Part shown: positions 35,242 to 44,059 of the stretch, piece by piece
Layout: each line of letters starts with the position of its first letter
How positions within the stretch are numbered: the first letter of the stretch is position 1
Assembly: GCA_012840085.1 (NCBI GenBank)
Contig: DUMB01000072.1
Location: 1 to 64,000 of the forward strand
Length of the DNA: 64,000 bases
Origin: Clostridiaceae bacterium
GTDB taxonomy: Bacteria > Bacillota > Clostridia > Acetivibrionales > DUMB01
Direction: 5' to 3'
Notes under the pieces: model-generated
What the model was told of the DNA's origin: nothing
The model's input: the letters and a program-made list of their open reading frames with translations, nothing else
Databases searched by the model: none
Translations under genes and position numbers: made by a program

Positions 35242-37302
35242 TTGAAAGACAAGTTTTTTATTCCCGGCAACTATGTACCAGTCAGCGAGTTTTTTTTATC
35301 AGGATCGGAACTTCGCATTCCTTTGACACTCCTGGACTTTGTAAGAGAGAGGCAGCAACAAATTCGCGTAGCGTATTGGGATGGTTTCAATACAGAGCTG
35401 CTAAAACCGGACAAGATGGATTTGGAGCAGGGGACTATCGGATTGAGTTATAAAAAGAGTGGTATATTCACAGTTGTGCTAGATACTTTGATAAATGATT
35501 TTCCTGTAGTTACCCATTGGAATGCACAGCTTAATAACAACAGAGGCGGGTTTTGCCTGGGTGCTGCCGACGGAGTTGGAAAGCTTGACATTGACCTGAA
35601 TACCGATACTGTAATAAATGAGAAGCCTATATATGATAAAAATTTGGAAAGCCCCTATACATTTTTATCAGACAAATATATGTTTTTTTCGGGAAAAAGC
35701 CTTAATCTAAAAGTGCCGGGATATGAGCGGTATATTGGGGAAAATTACAGCCTGTTTCAAGTTACCGATGCACTTGCCCTGTGGTTGTCAGTAAAGACAC
35801 TTAAGGATACAGGCTATCCCGTCATCTATAAAAACTACCCTCAATTTGAATTACAGGAGAATATACCAGCTTTTCAGGTTGTCAGTAATTTCATTATTGC
35901 CAGTAATAAAGAAACACCCAGTTTGGCTACTTTCATTTTGCCACCTTATTGGCAAGCCGGGAAACAAAATAAGTATCCTGTTTTATTCAGTGGTTTTTAT
36001 GACAGCAACGAGAATATGTTTCAAACCATAGGGCCATCCGTTCTTAAGGTTATTGGAAATGTAATGAAGAAGACAAGTAAGGCTGTGATAGGGGTTATTT
36101 GGAACGGAGGAGGATCAATTGGAGCCAGAACCTTTCAGTATTCTGCCTTCCACAATCTTTCGGAGTTGTTCAGGACTGCTGCAAAGGAGTTTTCAGGAGA
36201 TCCCGGCAGCATCGTGGCAGTAGGGGGCTCCCGTGGAGGAATCACAGCACTTATAGCTGCGGGCAATTCTTATCATAATAATTACAGAATAAAATATGCG
36301 GTTTGTTATAATCCCATAGTACGCTTTGGAGAAAATGACTGGGAGGTGCCAAACCCTACATGTCCGCTGGTCTATGCAGCAATCAGCGAAGATACGGGTT
36401 ATAAGCTGGCATGGATGAGAAGCTGGAGGGATCCGGTATATGGTTTAAGCGGGCAGAAACTCTTTTTAAACAATCTCTTCGGCACCTGTGACAGGTCTAT
36501 TGCCAATGAAGTATTATGCCCGTGTTCAAAACAGTTCGCTAAAACAATAGCTGAAAAGGGTACAAAGGTGTTTTTAGCAGTAGGTACCCATGATGCTTTC
36601 GCCACAAAGGATGGTATCATAGACTTTGCAGAGCTTTTGATTAGCTGTGGGGTCCAGGTTCATCTTCAGTTTGGCTACAGATTCGGACACAACAATGCAA
36701 CGAATCTGTATGATACGGCAGAGGACTTTTTATGTGATATTATTCTTGGAAAGGAAAAGAAACTTTCCGGGATAAGCCATTACCGGAGAATCAGCAAAGA
36801 TGCAGCAGAGTGGGAAAAATCAGAACAGTTTTTTCCGGAACGGCAGCCGGCATTCTTTGAAGGTCCCAAGAAAGCTGCTCTAGGCGATAAGGCTGTTATT
36901 AACATAGTTGGAGCAGCTGGCATGGCCTACATTCTGAAACTGTATAAAATCGATGATCTTGCATGGATAGAGCAAAAGCAAGCCATCATCGTTGATGAAG
37001 GGAGAATACTCTTTGAGGGAGTCCTGAATGAAAAAACACAGCACCTGGAGGGTATATCCTATTTTAAGAGTATGATTGAATTTGATGGTTCTTATGTAGA
37101 AGGCTTCTATTTATATGAGTTCTGCCATACCCAAGGGGATACAATGAAGTGGGTAAAAGTACCCTTTGAAAATGTACCTCAGCCGGGAGTTGAAACCTAT
37201 CCGGTATTGGAGCTTTTAAAGCATTATCCTGCAGTCAGCGGACTTGAAATGGCAAAAATGCAGGATGTGAAAGCCATTGGGTGGGGATTAAGTGATGTTT
37301 AA
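35242..37302 (+). CDS. Large alpha/beta-hydrolase, probable sugar esterase
   Basis: 686 residues. The start is a TTG 11 bases after GGGG; an ATG 7 bases earlier is in another frame and soon stops. An N-terminal beta domain (about 1-225) precedes an alpha/beta-hydrolase core with nucleophile elbow GGSRGG (Ser330), an Asp in VGTHDAF (about 455) and a His in RFGHNN (about 481). A C-terminal beta domain follows. No signal peptide. Its place as last gene of the import operon suggests it removes an acyl decoration from the imported glycan. The family is not one I can name. Confidence 0.8.
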   Translation: MKDKFFIPGNYVPVSEFFLSGSELRIPLTLLDFVRERQQQIRVAYWDGFNTELLKPDKMDLEQGTIGLSYKKSGIFTVVLDTLINDFPVVTHWNAQLNNNRGGFCLGAADGVGKLDIDLNTDTVINEKPIYDKNLESPYTFLSDKYMFFSGKSLNLKVPGYERYIGENYSLFQVTDALALWLSVKTLKDTGYPVIYKNYPQFELQENIPAFQVVSNFIIASNKETPSLATFILPPYWQAGKQNKYPVLFSGFYDSNENMFQTIGPSVLKVIGNVMKKTSKAVIGVIWNGGGSIGARTFQYSAFHNLSELFRTAAKEFSGDPGSIVAVGGSRGGITALIAAGNSYHNNYRIKYAVCYNPIVRFGENDWEVPNPTCPLVYAAISEDTGYKLAWMRSWRDPVYGLSGQKLFLNNLFGTCDRSIANEVLCPCSKQFAKTIAEKGTKVFLAVGTHDAFATKDGIIDFAELLISCGVQVHLQFGYRFGHNNATNLYDTAEDFLCDIILGKEKKLSGISHYRRISKDAAEWEKSEQFFPERQPAFFEGPKKAALGDKAVINIVGAAGMAYILKLYKIDDLAWIEQKQAIIVDEGRILFEGVLNEKTQHLEGISYFKSMIEFDGSYVEGFYLYEFCHTQGDTMKWVKVPFENVPQPGVETYPVLELLKHYPAVSGLEMAKMQDVKAIGWGLSDV

Positions 37303-37872
37303 GCAACATCATTAACATCTATAAGCTTCCACCATACAGCAGGACGTATATATGAGATTGAATACGAAAGAGACGAAGATTCTACTCCAGGAAATTGCTT
37401 TCCTATGGACGTAGATGAAAATGGCAATATCTATTTCGTTCATAATTGTAAAATATTAGTATATATGGCTTATATGGCTCATCATCAAGAGCTTTACGGC
37501 GTAAGCAGAACAGCCGGACGGGTTTGTGTTTTGAATAATTACATGGTGGCGACTGGTCTTTTCGTGGACTCAAATGGGGAGCTTTACTACCTGACCGGTT
37601 TTAGTTCAAAGACTCCCGAAAAAAATACCGTACTGACCGGTATCCTGGGATCGGAGTTCATGGATTGGGATACAGAAGAAGCAACAATAGATAATGTAAC
37701 CGGCTTTGACAGCAGTGCTCCGGCGGAGGAAGCTTTGCCAATGCTACCAGTGCAAGCACAATCTTCACCATGCCTGCCGGTGATGTCACAATTACTGCTG
37801 AATTTACCTACCCTGTTAAGAAAAAATAATTTCATAATCAGCACCCTACTGAAGAATCAAAGGGTTGAATAG
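37303..37872 (+). pseudogene. Remnants of a propeller-like and a repeat surface protein
   Basis: The open frame after the hydrolase stop reads HTAGRIYEIEYERDE, PMDVDENGNIYFVHN and FVDSNGELYYLTG, propeller-type blades. There is no start with a ribosome site, and the end is scrambled. From about 37735 another frame gives TIFTMPAGDVTITAEFTYP, the closing motif of Gram-positive bacterial-repeat surface domains. Two fragments joined; not functional. Confidence 0.6.
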
Positions 37873-37915
37873 TATTGAATAGTATATAAAACCGCATAAA
37901 TACTGGATTTAACCA

Positions 37916-37947
37916 GCCTCTCACCCAAAAGGGTGAGGGGCTTTTTT
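37916..37947 (+). terminator. Rho-independent terminator, unoccupied IIC-intron-type site
   Basis: GCCTCTCACCC, AAAA, GGGTGAGGGGC, then six T residues. The sequence continues TTTTTTATG|TAAATTCATCC. At copy 1 of the direct repeat, a group II intron ends exactly where TGATTCATCC begins, so this terminator looks like the empty version of that site. Confidence 0.9.
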
Positions 37948-37953
37948 ATGTAA

Positions 37954-38490
37954 ATTCATCCTTTAGAACGATGCTTTTTAAGGCATCCTTTCCCTAAAAC
38001 TTATACTGGAGGAGGTATGGTGCAAATGAAATTAATCCGCAAACATTAATGTTAGAAGCGGTTTTTGCCTTTGGAGCCATCAGTCTTATCGCCCTCTTGT
38101 TATTGGTGAGTCAGAGCCGTATGCTATATGAAGCAACGCTCATTTGGGATAATTGCATCATTGTAGCGCCATCTGCTCTCATCTCCATGCCGGGCCGACA
38201 AATGAAAAAAGACACCTATGAAACCGTAGTATCTACCTTTGATATCCTTATCGGCAGCGAAATTTACAGGTGGGGTCTCGACGGGGTACATGACGTGTGG
38301 CTGCGCACCGCCCATATTGATCAGGAACGGATTTACCTGACCTTTGGCGACGCAGCCCATACCATGAGGGAAGAACTGCGGCACGGTATAACCCAAAAGC
38401 AGGCGGTACTGGATGCCGCACAAAAGCTGTGGCATGAAACCGGAGTAACGGCTGACATCACCGGTTGGTAACGAAACAAAAGCGCGTGAT
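37954..38490 (+). repeat. Direct repeat copy 2 (partner at 116-735)
   Basis: Starts with TTCATCCTTTAGAACGATG like copy 1 and stays closely similar through the membrane-protein gene and a few bases beyond its stop. It has a 64-base deletion relative to copy 1 inside the gene's first third. Confidence 0.9.
38026..38471 (+). pseudogene. Small membrane protein, broken by a 64-base deletion (copy 2)
   Basis: ATG 38026 lies behind the same GGAGGAGG leader as copy 1 but hits TAA after seven codons, because 64 bases were lost between the start and the codon matching Met30. The rest of the gene is intact in another frame from 38049 (MLEAVFAFGAISLIALLLLV) and has TGG where copy 1 has a stop. An internal start at 38049 would lack a ribosome site. 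The soluble domain ends ADITGW. Confidence 0.8.
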
Positions 38491-38518
38491 TAGAGAAAAA
38501 GTGAGGAGTGAGTATTTT

Positions 38519-38782
38519 ATGGGTAAATTCTGCACAAGCTGCGGCGCGGCTCTGAATGAAGGAGCGAAATTTTGTAAAAAATGCGGAGCCAATGCTTCCC
38601 CCATACCGAAAGAAGCCAGGGTGCTACCGTATCAGGCAACACCGAACCGCGAGACTGTCCTGTCAAAGGCCGGTAAAAAAGTGAAATATAAAGCAAAAGT
38701 CAAGGCAACCGAGCATGCGAAGAGCATTCTCCCCGGTGCGATTCCTGCTTATCAGATGGCGGGCGAGCTTGCCCTGCCATAG
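38519..38782 (+). CDS. Small zinc-ribbon protein
   Basis: 87 residues; GTGAGGAG precedes the ATG. N-terminal ribbon FCTSCGAALNEGAKFCKKCG, then a Lys/Ala-rich tail with AGKKVKYKAKVKATEHAKS and no clear membrane helix. It sits 47 bases after the broken membrane gene, as zinc-ribbon genes do at the other repeat copy. It may be shortened at its C-terminus, since the family usually continues with a helix or domain. Confidence 0.7.
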   Translation: MGKFCTSCGAALNEGAKFCKKCGANASPIPKEARVLPYQATPNRETVLSKAGKKVKYKAKVKATEHAKSILPGAIPAYQMAGELALP

Positions 38783-39208
38783 GAGCTGATTCCCACCACG
38801 GGCAATCTTGCCGGAGAAGGGCTGCTGTCTTTACAAAAATAACGGTCTATTTCACCATTCACAAAATCCGATATGAAATCAATCATAAATGCTGTGTGCT
38901 TTTTATACTTCAATATACAGCATTGTCCGAATTCGGGCATTTTGCATAATGTATTAGGAGGAAAGAAATTGTTTCAACAAAGCCGGATCTGCCCCATAAG
39001 AATTAGCCCATACAAAGACTGGGAAGAGATATACCGGGGTTGCAGAGCATTATTCTGAATATTTTGAATTGCAAATAACAATATGATAAAATGCACTTAA
39101 AAGACTGCAACGAAAAACAAAAGCAGGTCAGAAGGTGAAAATGATAAAATTTGATATTTGGATATTGGTATAGATATAAATGAAAGACTTTTTTGATAAG
39201 CCGTTTCT
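38783..39208. other. Gene-poor stretch
   Basis: No gene that I can support. A 61-codon open stretch at 38873-39058 has no ribosome site at its first Met and resembles no family. A good RBS (TAGGAGGAAAG) at about 38957 leads only to a 30-codon tail. The last part leads into the MarR remnant. Confidence 0.4.
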
Positions 39209-39448
39209 CAAATTCTAAGATCTCTTGAAAATAAGGGTTTTATTATTAGAGATGTTGATAAAAGCGATTGCAGGATTTTAATTATAACAATGACACCAGA
39301 GGGACAAGAGATGCTAAGAATTAAAGATGAGGAATTCAATGAGAGATTCAATAAAATAACAAATGCTTTAGGAGAATCTGATATAACGCAGATGATTGAA
39401 ATTATAAATCGTATGAGCAAGACACTTTCTCAAATGAAAGATCAGTAA
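39209..39448 (+). pseudogene. MarR-family regulator, C-terminal part
   Basis: The frame reads QILRSLENKGFIIRDVDKSD then LIITMTPEGQEML, the recognition helix and beta-wing of MarR proteins, then a dimer helix to the stop at 39448. The upstream half is out of frame or missing. It lies just before the flavodoxin gene it may once have controlled. Confidence 0.75.
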
Positions 39449-39463
39449 AAACAGGGGGTTCTT

Positions 39464-39907
39464 ATGAAAGTAGCAATTGTATACTATTCCCAACATCATG
39501 GAAATACAAAAAAACTTTTGGATGCCATTAAAGAATTGTATGATGTAAAACTAATTAATGTGGTTGAATGTAAAAAGGAGGACTTATCTGATTACGATGT
39601 AATAGGTTTTGCATCAGGGACATATTTTGGTAAATTTAGTGAGAAGGTTTTGGATTTTGCCAAGAACAATCTGCCAAGCAAAAAACAAGTATTTCTTATA
39701 AATACTTATGGTGTAAAAGCAAATTACACAAAAGAAATAGAGCAGATCATTACAGAGAAATCCTGCCGGTTGATTGGGACTTATAGGTGTAAAGGTTTCG
39801 ACACATTTGGGCCTTTTAAGTTGATTGGCGGAATTGCAAAAGGACACCCAAATGAAAGTGATGTGAAAGGAGCAATAGAATTCTTTAGGAGGATTGTTGA
39901 AAAGTGA
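39464..39907 (+). CDS. Flavodoxin family protein
   Basis: 147 residues; GGGGG lies 10 bases upstream. FMN phosphate loop YYSQHHGNTKKL (about 7-18), FASGTYFGKFS (about 50-60) and GTYRCKGFDTFGPF near the isoalloxazine site. A cytoplasmic electron carrier or FMN oxidoreductase. The stop overlaps the GTG of the nitroreductase-like gene, so the pair is coupled and probably shares an electron-transfer task. Confidence 0.9.
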   Translation: MKVAIVYYSQHHGNTKKLLDAIKELYDVKLINVVECKKEDLSDYDVIGFASGTYFGKFSEKVLDFAKNNLPSKKQVFLINTYGVKANYTKEIEQIITEKSCRLIGTYRCKGFDTFGPFKLIGGIAKGHPNESDVKGAIEFFRRIVEK

Positions 39908-40596
39908 AGAATGAATATATTACTAAGAGGAAATCGGTAAGAAAATTTGACAATTCAGCGTTACCAGATGAACTACTTACTAGAATCAAAGAAAAAATAA
40001 AGTTAGTTACACCTTTGTTTCCTGATATAAGATATTCGGTTGAACTTATTGAAGATAAGAATCCATCAAAGCAAAATGCACGATATTATCTTTTATTTAA
40101 TAGCGAAGAAAAAAACGGTGCTTATGAGAATATTGGCTTTATTGGCCAACAGTTAAGTCTCTATTTCAGCAGTATAGGTTTAGGTTCGTATTTTAGAATG
40201 GCAAAACCGAATGTAAATTCAAATAGCAGCTTGCCATATGTTATCTGCATACCTTTTGGAAAGCCTGCAGAACCATTGTTTAGAGAACTGTTCGAATTTA
40301 AAAGAAAGGAATTATCTGATATTTCTGAAGGCTCAGATATTCGTATAGAAGCTGCGAGGCTTGCACCCAGTGCGCTTAATGAGCAAGATTGGTATTTTAT
40401 TGCTGAAAAAGGTTTTATTCATTGCTACCGTAAAAAACCAAACGTCATTATGAACTTTATAAAAAATAAACTTAATTGTATCGATATGGGTATTGCATTA
40501 TGCCATATATACGAAGAAAGTGAAACTTTTGGCTATAAGAAGTTAGATACTGCCCCTAAGAAAAAAGGGTATATTTATATGGGTACAGTAATATAA
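39904..40596 (+). CDS. Nitroreductase-like flavoprotein
   Basis: 230 residues, GTG start overlapping the flavodoxin stop by four bases. Starts ITKRKSVRKFD, the nitroreductase opening motif, and later has AARLAPSALNEQDWYF, the FMN-binding motif (usually APSxxNxQPW). Arrangement as two half-domains in one chain fits the TM1586-type nitroreductase group. Probably reduces a quinone or nitro compound using the neighbour flavodoxin or NAD(P)H. Confidence 0.85.
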   Translation: MKNEYITKRKSVRKFDNSALPDELLTRIKEKIKLVTPLFPDIRYSVELIEDKNPSKQNARYYLLFNSEEKNGAYENIGFIGQQLSLYFSSIGLGSYFRMAKPNVNSNSSLPYVICIPFGKPAEPLFRELFEFKRKELSDISEGSDIRIEAARLAPSALNEQDWYFIAEKGFIHCYRKKPNVIMNFIKNKLNCIDMGIALCHIYEESETFGYKKLDTAPKKKGYIYMGTVI

Positions 40597-40633
40597 CTGA
40601 AGGTCTCTACGCATTGATAGCCAGATATTAAGA

Positions 40634-40886
40634 TTGCAGGATTATATAGAAAAAAGTAAATACACAGTAGTAATAACAGGTGCTGAAATTTCTATATCAG
40701 CAGGTATTAAAGATATGCAGCACATGAATGTTTTAGAAGTTATGCAAATAATGTCACAGGTAATACTTCTAGTTGCACCCAATCATTATTACAAAATAGC
40801 TTGGAAAATTTTTTAAAATATATTTTGAAAACGGTCCAACTATCACGCATAGAAAATTGGCTGCATTAGAAAATGGCGTTAAGTAG
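40634..40886 (+). pseudogene. Sirtuin (Sir2) remnant
   Basis: YIEKSKYTVVITGAEISISA matches the NAD-binding start of Sir2 deacetylases (TGAGIS.ASGIPDFR), with the second Gly already changed to Glu and the DFRG motif lost. After a stop, another frame gives GPTITHRKLAALENG, which corresponds to the PNxAHxALAxLE segment. Most of the protein is gone. Confidence 0.75.
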
Positions 40887-40898
40887 AAACGTATTAAA

Positions 40899-41345
40899 AT
40901 GAAATATATTAAATATAATGATTTTATTGATAAATGCGGTATTATGACACCTAATATAAGTATTGTCCAGCTAGAAAATGAAATTAAATCGTTATCTTTC
41001 CCAAAAGAAGAGGTTGAGATAGCGAAATATCTTAAATGGGATTTTGAATTATTTCAGTGTTGTGAAATTGCAATTGAGCACCGCGAAAAAATCAAGGACA
41101 CCTTTTTCCAATGTTGGTACATAATTTAAAAGTAGAAATTAAAGAATCATATAAACTTGCCAAGGAAAATAGAGAGTATAAGACTATCTCCACTACTCAA
41201 ACAATAACAAAAGAAGAACTCGAAAAGTACATTGCTCCCTTTATTGGTGCTTCAGCTAGTGAGTCCTTGCATAAATTAAGTCATGCAAGCGACTTTATTC
41301 CGCATAGAGCAGACATTGAAATAGAAGCAGAGAAAAATTGCTTTG
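40899..41345 (+). pseudogene. Unknown gene split by a frameshift
   Basis: Frame one (40899-41105) ends KIKDTFF; a one-base shift near 41107 continues with MLVHNLKVEIKESYKLAKEN and KEELEKYIAPFIGAS. Together they give an acidic helical protein of about 150 residues. The family is not recognised. The tail merges into unrelated DNA after about 41345. Confidence 0.55.
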
Positions 41346-41755
41346 TGAACGGTACAATATTACAAAGGTGCAAAAAATCAGCCCAAGACATCAATCCAAG
41401 TGGCTCCTTCCATGTGTTTCCAGACATTGATCCTTTTCCTCGGCTGTTCTTTCTGATATAATAGTGTGTGGAAACCCTTATTTTGAAATAACAAGGTTCC
41501 TGGGTTCCCACTGAGAATCTTTGATTCACTAGCCTAAGGCTTAATCATGCTGATATGGGCTTTGGAACAGGTCTGGGAGTAAGCATTGAGTTCGACGATA
41601 AGGCTGTAATTTCGGTTGAAAAAGGCCTGCTTCTGGTTTTCGTATCGAAAAATTGATTTCTCTTGATATTGAAATTATCTTATAAAAAAGTTATCATTAA
41701 AAAGAATTTGTTATAAATAATTATCGAATAACAGATGTAAGGAGTATCCAGGAGA
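41346..41755. other. Gene-poor stretch before the ligase gene
   Basis: No intact gene. A short coding-like piece near 41546-41656 (ADMGFGTGLGVSIEFDDKAV) has no start. The rest is AT-rich leader of the acyl-CoA ligase gene. Confidence 0.4.
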
Positions 41756-43498
41756 ATGAATAATAACATAAAATATCCACTATACGAGACCACAGTCTTT
41801 GAAAATTTCCGCATAATGGTCGAAAATGTAGCCAGGAAATATCCCGATAGAATAGCATATTCCTATAAAAAAGATCCGCGTGATACAAAAACAGTTGATG
41901 TAACCTTCAGAGAAGTACGTGACAATGTACGGAATATGGGTACAGAGCTGATATCATTAGGTTGTACTGATAAAAAGGTCGCCATTATAGGCGAAACATC
42001 ATATAACTGGATCTGCAGTTATTTTGCGCTGATAGCCATAGGAGCGATCGTGGTCCCGATAGACAAGGATATGCCTTTTGATGAATTAACGGGGATACTC
42101 GGTTTTGCTGAGTGCGAATATATTGTTTACAGCACTTCTGTCGAAGAAAAGATCATGCAGATCGGTGACAGCATTCCTACTCTAAAGACCTATATATGCA
42201 TGGGTGAGCCAAAATTGGAGTCGGCCCTCAAGCTCTCGGATCTGGTTGAAAAGGGTAAGGCAAAATTCGAAAACGGCGATAATTCATACTATGACTATGA
42301 AATCGATCCTGACAGGCTTGCGACCATCGTATTTACATCAGGTACAACAGGCAAAGGCAAGGGAGTTATGCTTTCCCAGAAAAATATCGTTTCGGACATG
42401 ACACAGGGCATGTATCTCTTTGCAATAACACCCAAAACCATGGCAGTGCTTCCACCGCATCATACCTATTGCTCTACGGTGGTTTTTGTCGGACATTTTT
42501 CGCAGGGCTGCACTACCTTTATTAACAGCGGACTTAAGTATTTCATGAACGAAATAATGGAGCAGCAGCCAAGTCATCTGGTCCTGGTACCGTTGTTCGT
42601 AGAAACCATGTATAAAAGGATATGGACCGCTGCTCAGAAAAGCGGGAAGGCTGATACACTGAAGCGCATGATAAAGGTCAGCAATTTCTTAAGGAAAATA
42701 GGCGTAGATTTACGGCACGTATTTTTTAAGAGTATACTGGAAAATTTCGGCGGAAAGCTTGAGATGATCATTTCGGGCGGTGCGGCCATAAACCAGGATA
42801 TAATTGACACGTTTGATGCCATAGGTATAACTGTTCTTAACGGATATGGAATAACTGAGTGTTCGCCTCTGGTTTCATGTAACAGAAACAAGTATCAGAA
42901 GAAAGGAAGTGTCGGGATCCCTATCATAGGCGAGCAGGTTAAGATCAAAGACCCTGATGAAAACGGAGAAGGAGAGATCTGCGTAAAGGGACCCAATGTT
43001 ATGCTTGGTTATTATAAAAATCCTGAGGCTACTGCCGCAGCATTCGATGAAGACGGTTACTTCATGACAGGAGATTATGGAAAGCTCGACGATGAAGGCT
43101 GGTTGTATATTACCGGCAGACGGAAGAATATCATTATACTGAGTAACGGTAAGAATGTATATCCTGAGGAGATCGAACAGGAGATACAAAGGATAGACGG
43201 CGTTTCAGAGGTCGTTGTTTATGCCGGAGAAACAAAGAACCAGAACAATAAGGAAGTTATCGTTGCCGAGATATTCCCGGATCACGAATTACTCAGATTA
43301 AAAGGTATTGAAGGTACGGAGGCTATTAATGCGTACTTTAATAAGGAGATAAAAAAGGTAAACAGCAGAATGGCACCGCATAAGACCATCAGAATGGTGA
43401 AGATCCGTGAAGAGGAATTCATTAAGAATACTTCGAAGAAAATACTCCGCCATGCGATTGATAAGAGTATCGACAATGAAGTTCTCACGGAGAACTGA
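41756..43498 (+). CDS. AMP-dependent acyl-CoA synthetase/ligase
   Basis: 580 residues; AAGGAG lies upstream. ANL-superfamily motifs in order: P-loop FTSGTTGKGKGVMLS (about 192), YGITECSP (about 365), TGDYGKLDDEGWLYITGR (about 440), KNIIILSNGKNVYPEEIE hinge, and a C-terminal SKKILR with the catalytic Lys. It activates a carboxylic acid, most likely a medium- or long-chain fatty acid, to its CoA thioester. It stands alone; the neighbours give no hint of the substrate. Confidence 0.93.
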   Translation: MNNNIKYPLYETTVFENFRIMVENVARKYPDRIAYSYKKDPRDTKTVDVTFREVRDNVRNMGTELISLGCTDKKVAIIGETSYNWICSYFALIAIGAIVVPIDKDMPFDELTGILGFAECEYIVYSTSVEEKIMQIGDSIPTLKTYICMGEPKLESALKLSDLVEKGKAKFENGDNSYYDYEIDPDRLATIVFTSGTTGKGKGVMLSQKNIVSDMTQGMYLFAITPKTMAVLPPHHTYCSTVVFVGHFSQGCTTFINSGLKYFMNEIMEQQPSHLVLVPLFVETMYKRIWTAAQKSGKADTLKRMIKVSNFLRKIGVDLRHVFFKSILENFGGKLEMIISGGAAINQDIIDTFDAIGITVLNGYGITECSPLVSCNRNKYQKKGSVGIPIIGEQVKIKDPDENGEGEICVKGPNVMLGYYKNPEATAAAFDEDGYFMTGDYGKLDDEGWLYITGRRKNIIILSNGKNVYPEEIEQEIQRIDGVSEVVVYAGETKNQNNKEVIVAEIFPDHELLRLKGIEGTEAINAYFNKEIKKVNSRMAPHKTIRMVKIREEEFIKNTSKKILRHAIDKSIDNEVLTEN

Positions 43499-43507
43499 TA
43501 CGTCGAT

Positions 43508-43550
43508 ATGTTTCCTTGAACGATGATTTTTCAAAAACCACCGAAAAACC
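43508..43550 (+). repeat. IS-end-like repeat (partner at 63671-63732)
   Basis: ATGTTTCCTTGAACGA and, 32 bases on, ACCGAAAAACC also occur together at 63671-63712. The layout of short repeated boxes resembles multiple transposase-binding boxes at IS21-type ends, but no transposase is near. Confidence 0.5.
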
Positions 43551-43677
43551 TATCAAGGGGTATTTTGAGAGTAAAATTTAAGCTCAAAAATTGGTAGGGT
43601 TGGGTTGACAGATTAGACAACGGACATTTTTATGGGGTTGAATGCGGAAATGTGGACTTCACAAGAAAAAATTTCTA

Positions 43678-43707
43678 TTGACAGGGCAAGTTGAGATATA
43701 ATAAAAT
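43678..43707 (+). promoter_or_regulatory. Promoter of the T-box/aspS operon
   Basis: TTGACA (43678-43683), 18 bases, TAAAAT (43702-43707), a near-consensus vegetative promoter about 30 bases before the T-box Stem I. Confidence 0.7.
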
Positions 43708-43734
43708 ATATAGCAAAAAAAATATAGAAAAGCG

Positions 43735-44000
43735 ATGACGAAGAGAAGTAACATGAATTATCGTTCACAGTGAGCGGGGAATGGTGAGAACCCTGTAAAG
43801 TGAATTCATGCGAATAACACTTCACCAGCTTCAATCTGAAAGTCATATTGCATATGGCGAGTAGGTGCGACGTAAGCCGTACGTTACAACGGCAGACACT
43901 AAGGAGTGACTGTACGATGAAGTACAGTAATTCAGGTGGTACCGCGGACGATAATAGTGCTGTTCGCCCTGAAATTTTTATTTCGGGCGAGCAGCTTTTT
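43735..44000 (+). promoter_or_regulatory. T-box riboswitch controlling aspS-gatCAB
   Basis: It contains the invariant T-box AGGTGGTACCGCGG at 43934-43947, upstream of a tRNA-synthetase operon. Stem I can be drawn from GAAG (43745-43748) with CTTC (43820-43823) and CATGAATT (43752-43759) with AATTCATG (43803-43810). The bulge on the 3' side, 43811-43819, reads CGAATAACA. The AAC there (43816-43818), followed by A as in other T-boxes, is the best specifier codon and means Asn. No GAC or GAT (Asp) occurs in that loop. Uncharged tRNA-Asn would then turn the operon on. Confidence 0.9.
43960..44000 (+). terminator. T-box terminator
   Basis: CTGTTCGCCCTGAAAT pairs with ATTTCGGGCGAGCAG around a T loop, followed by CTTTTT. 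This is the stem that forms unless uncharged tRNA binds the T-box and stabilises the antiterminator. Confidence 0.9.
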
Positions 44001-44059
44001 AATTTTTGTGAGTGCTCTCCCGACACAGTGAATTGAGAAAAGAGGGGAAGGGAGATTTT

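Noticed and set aside
35235-35453. ATG-started short gene overlapping the hydrolase start
   Set aside because: It lies in the wrong frame, stops after 72 codons and shows no family features; the TTG-started long frame carries the catalytic motifs.
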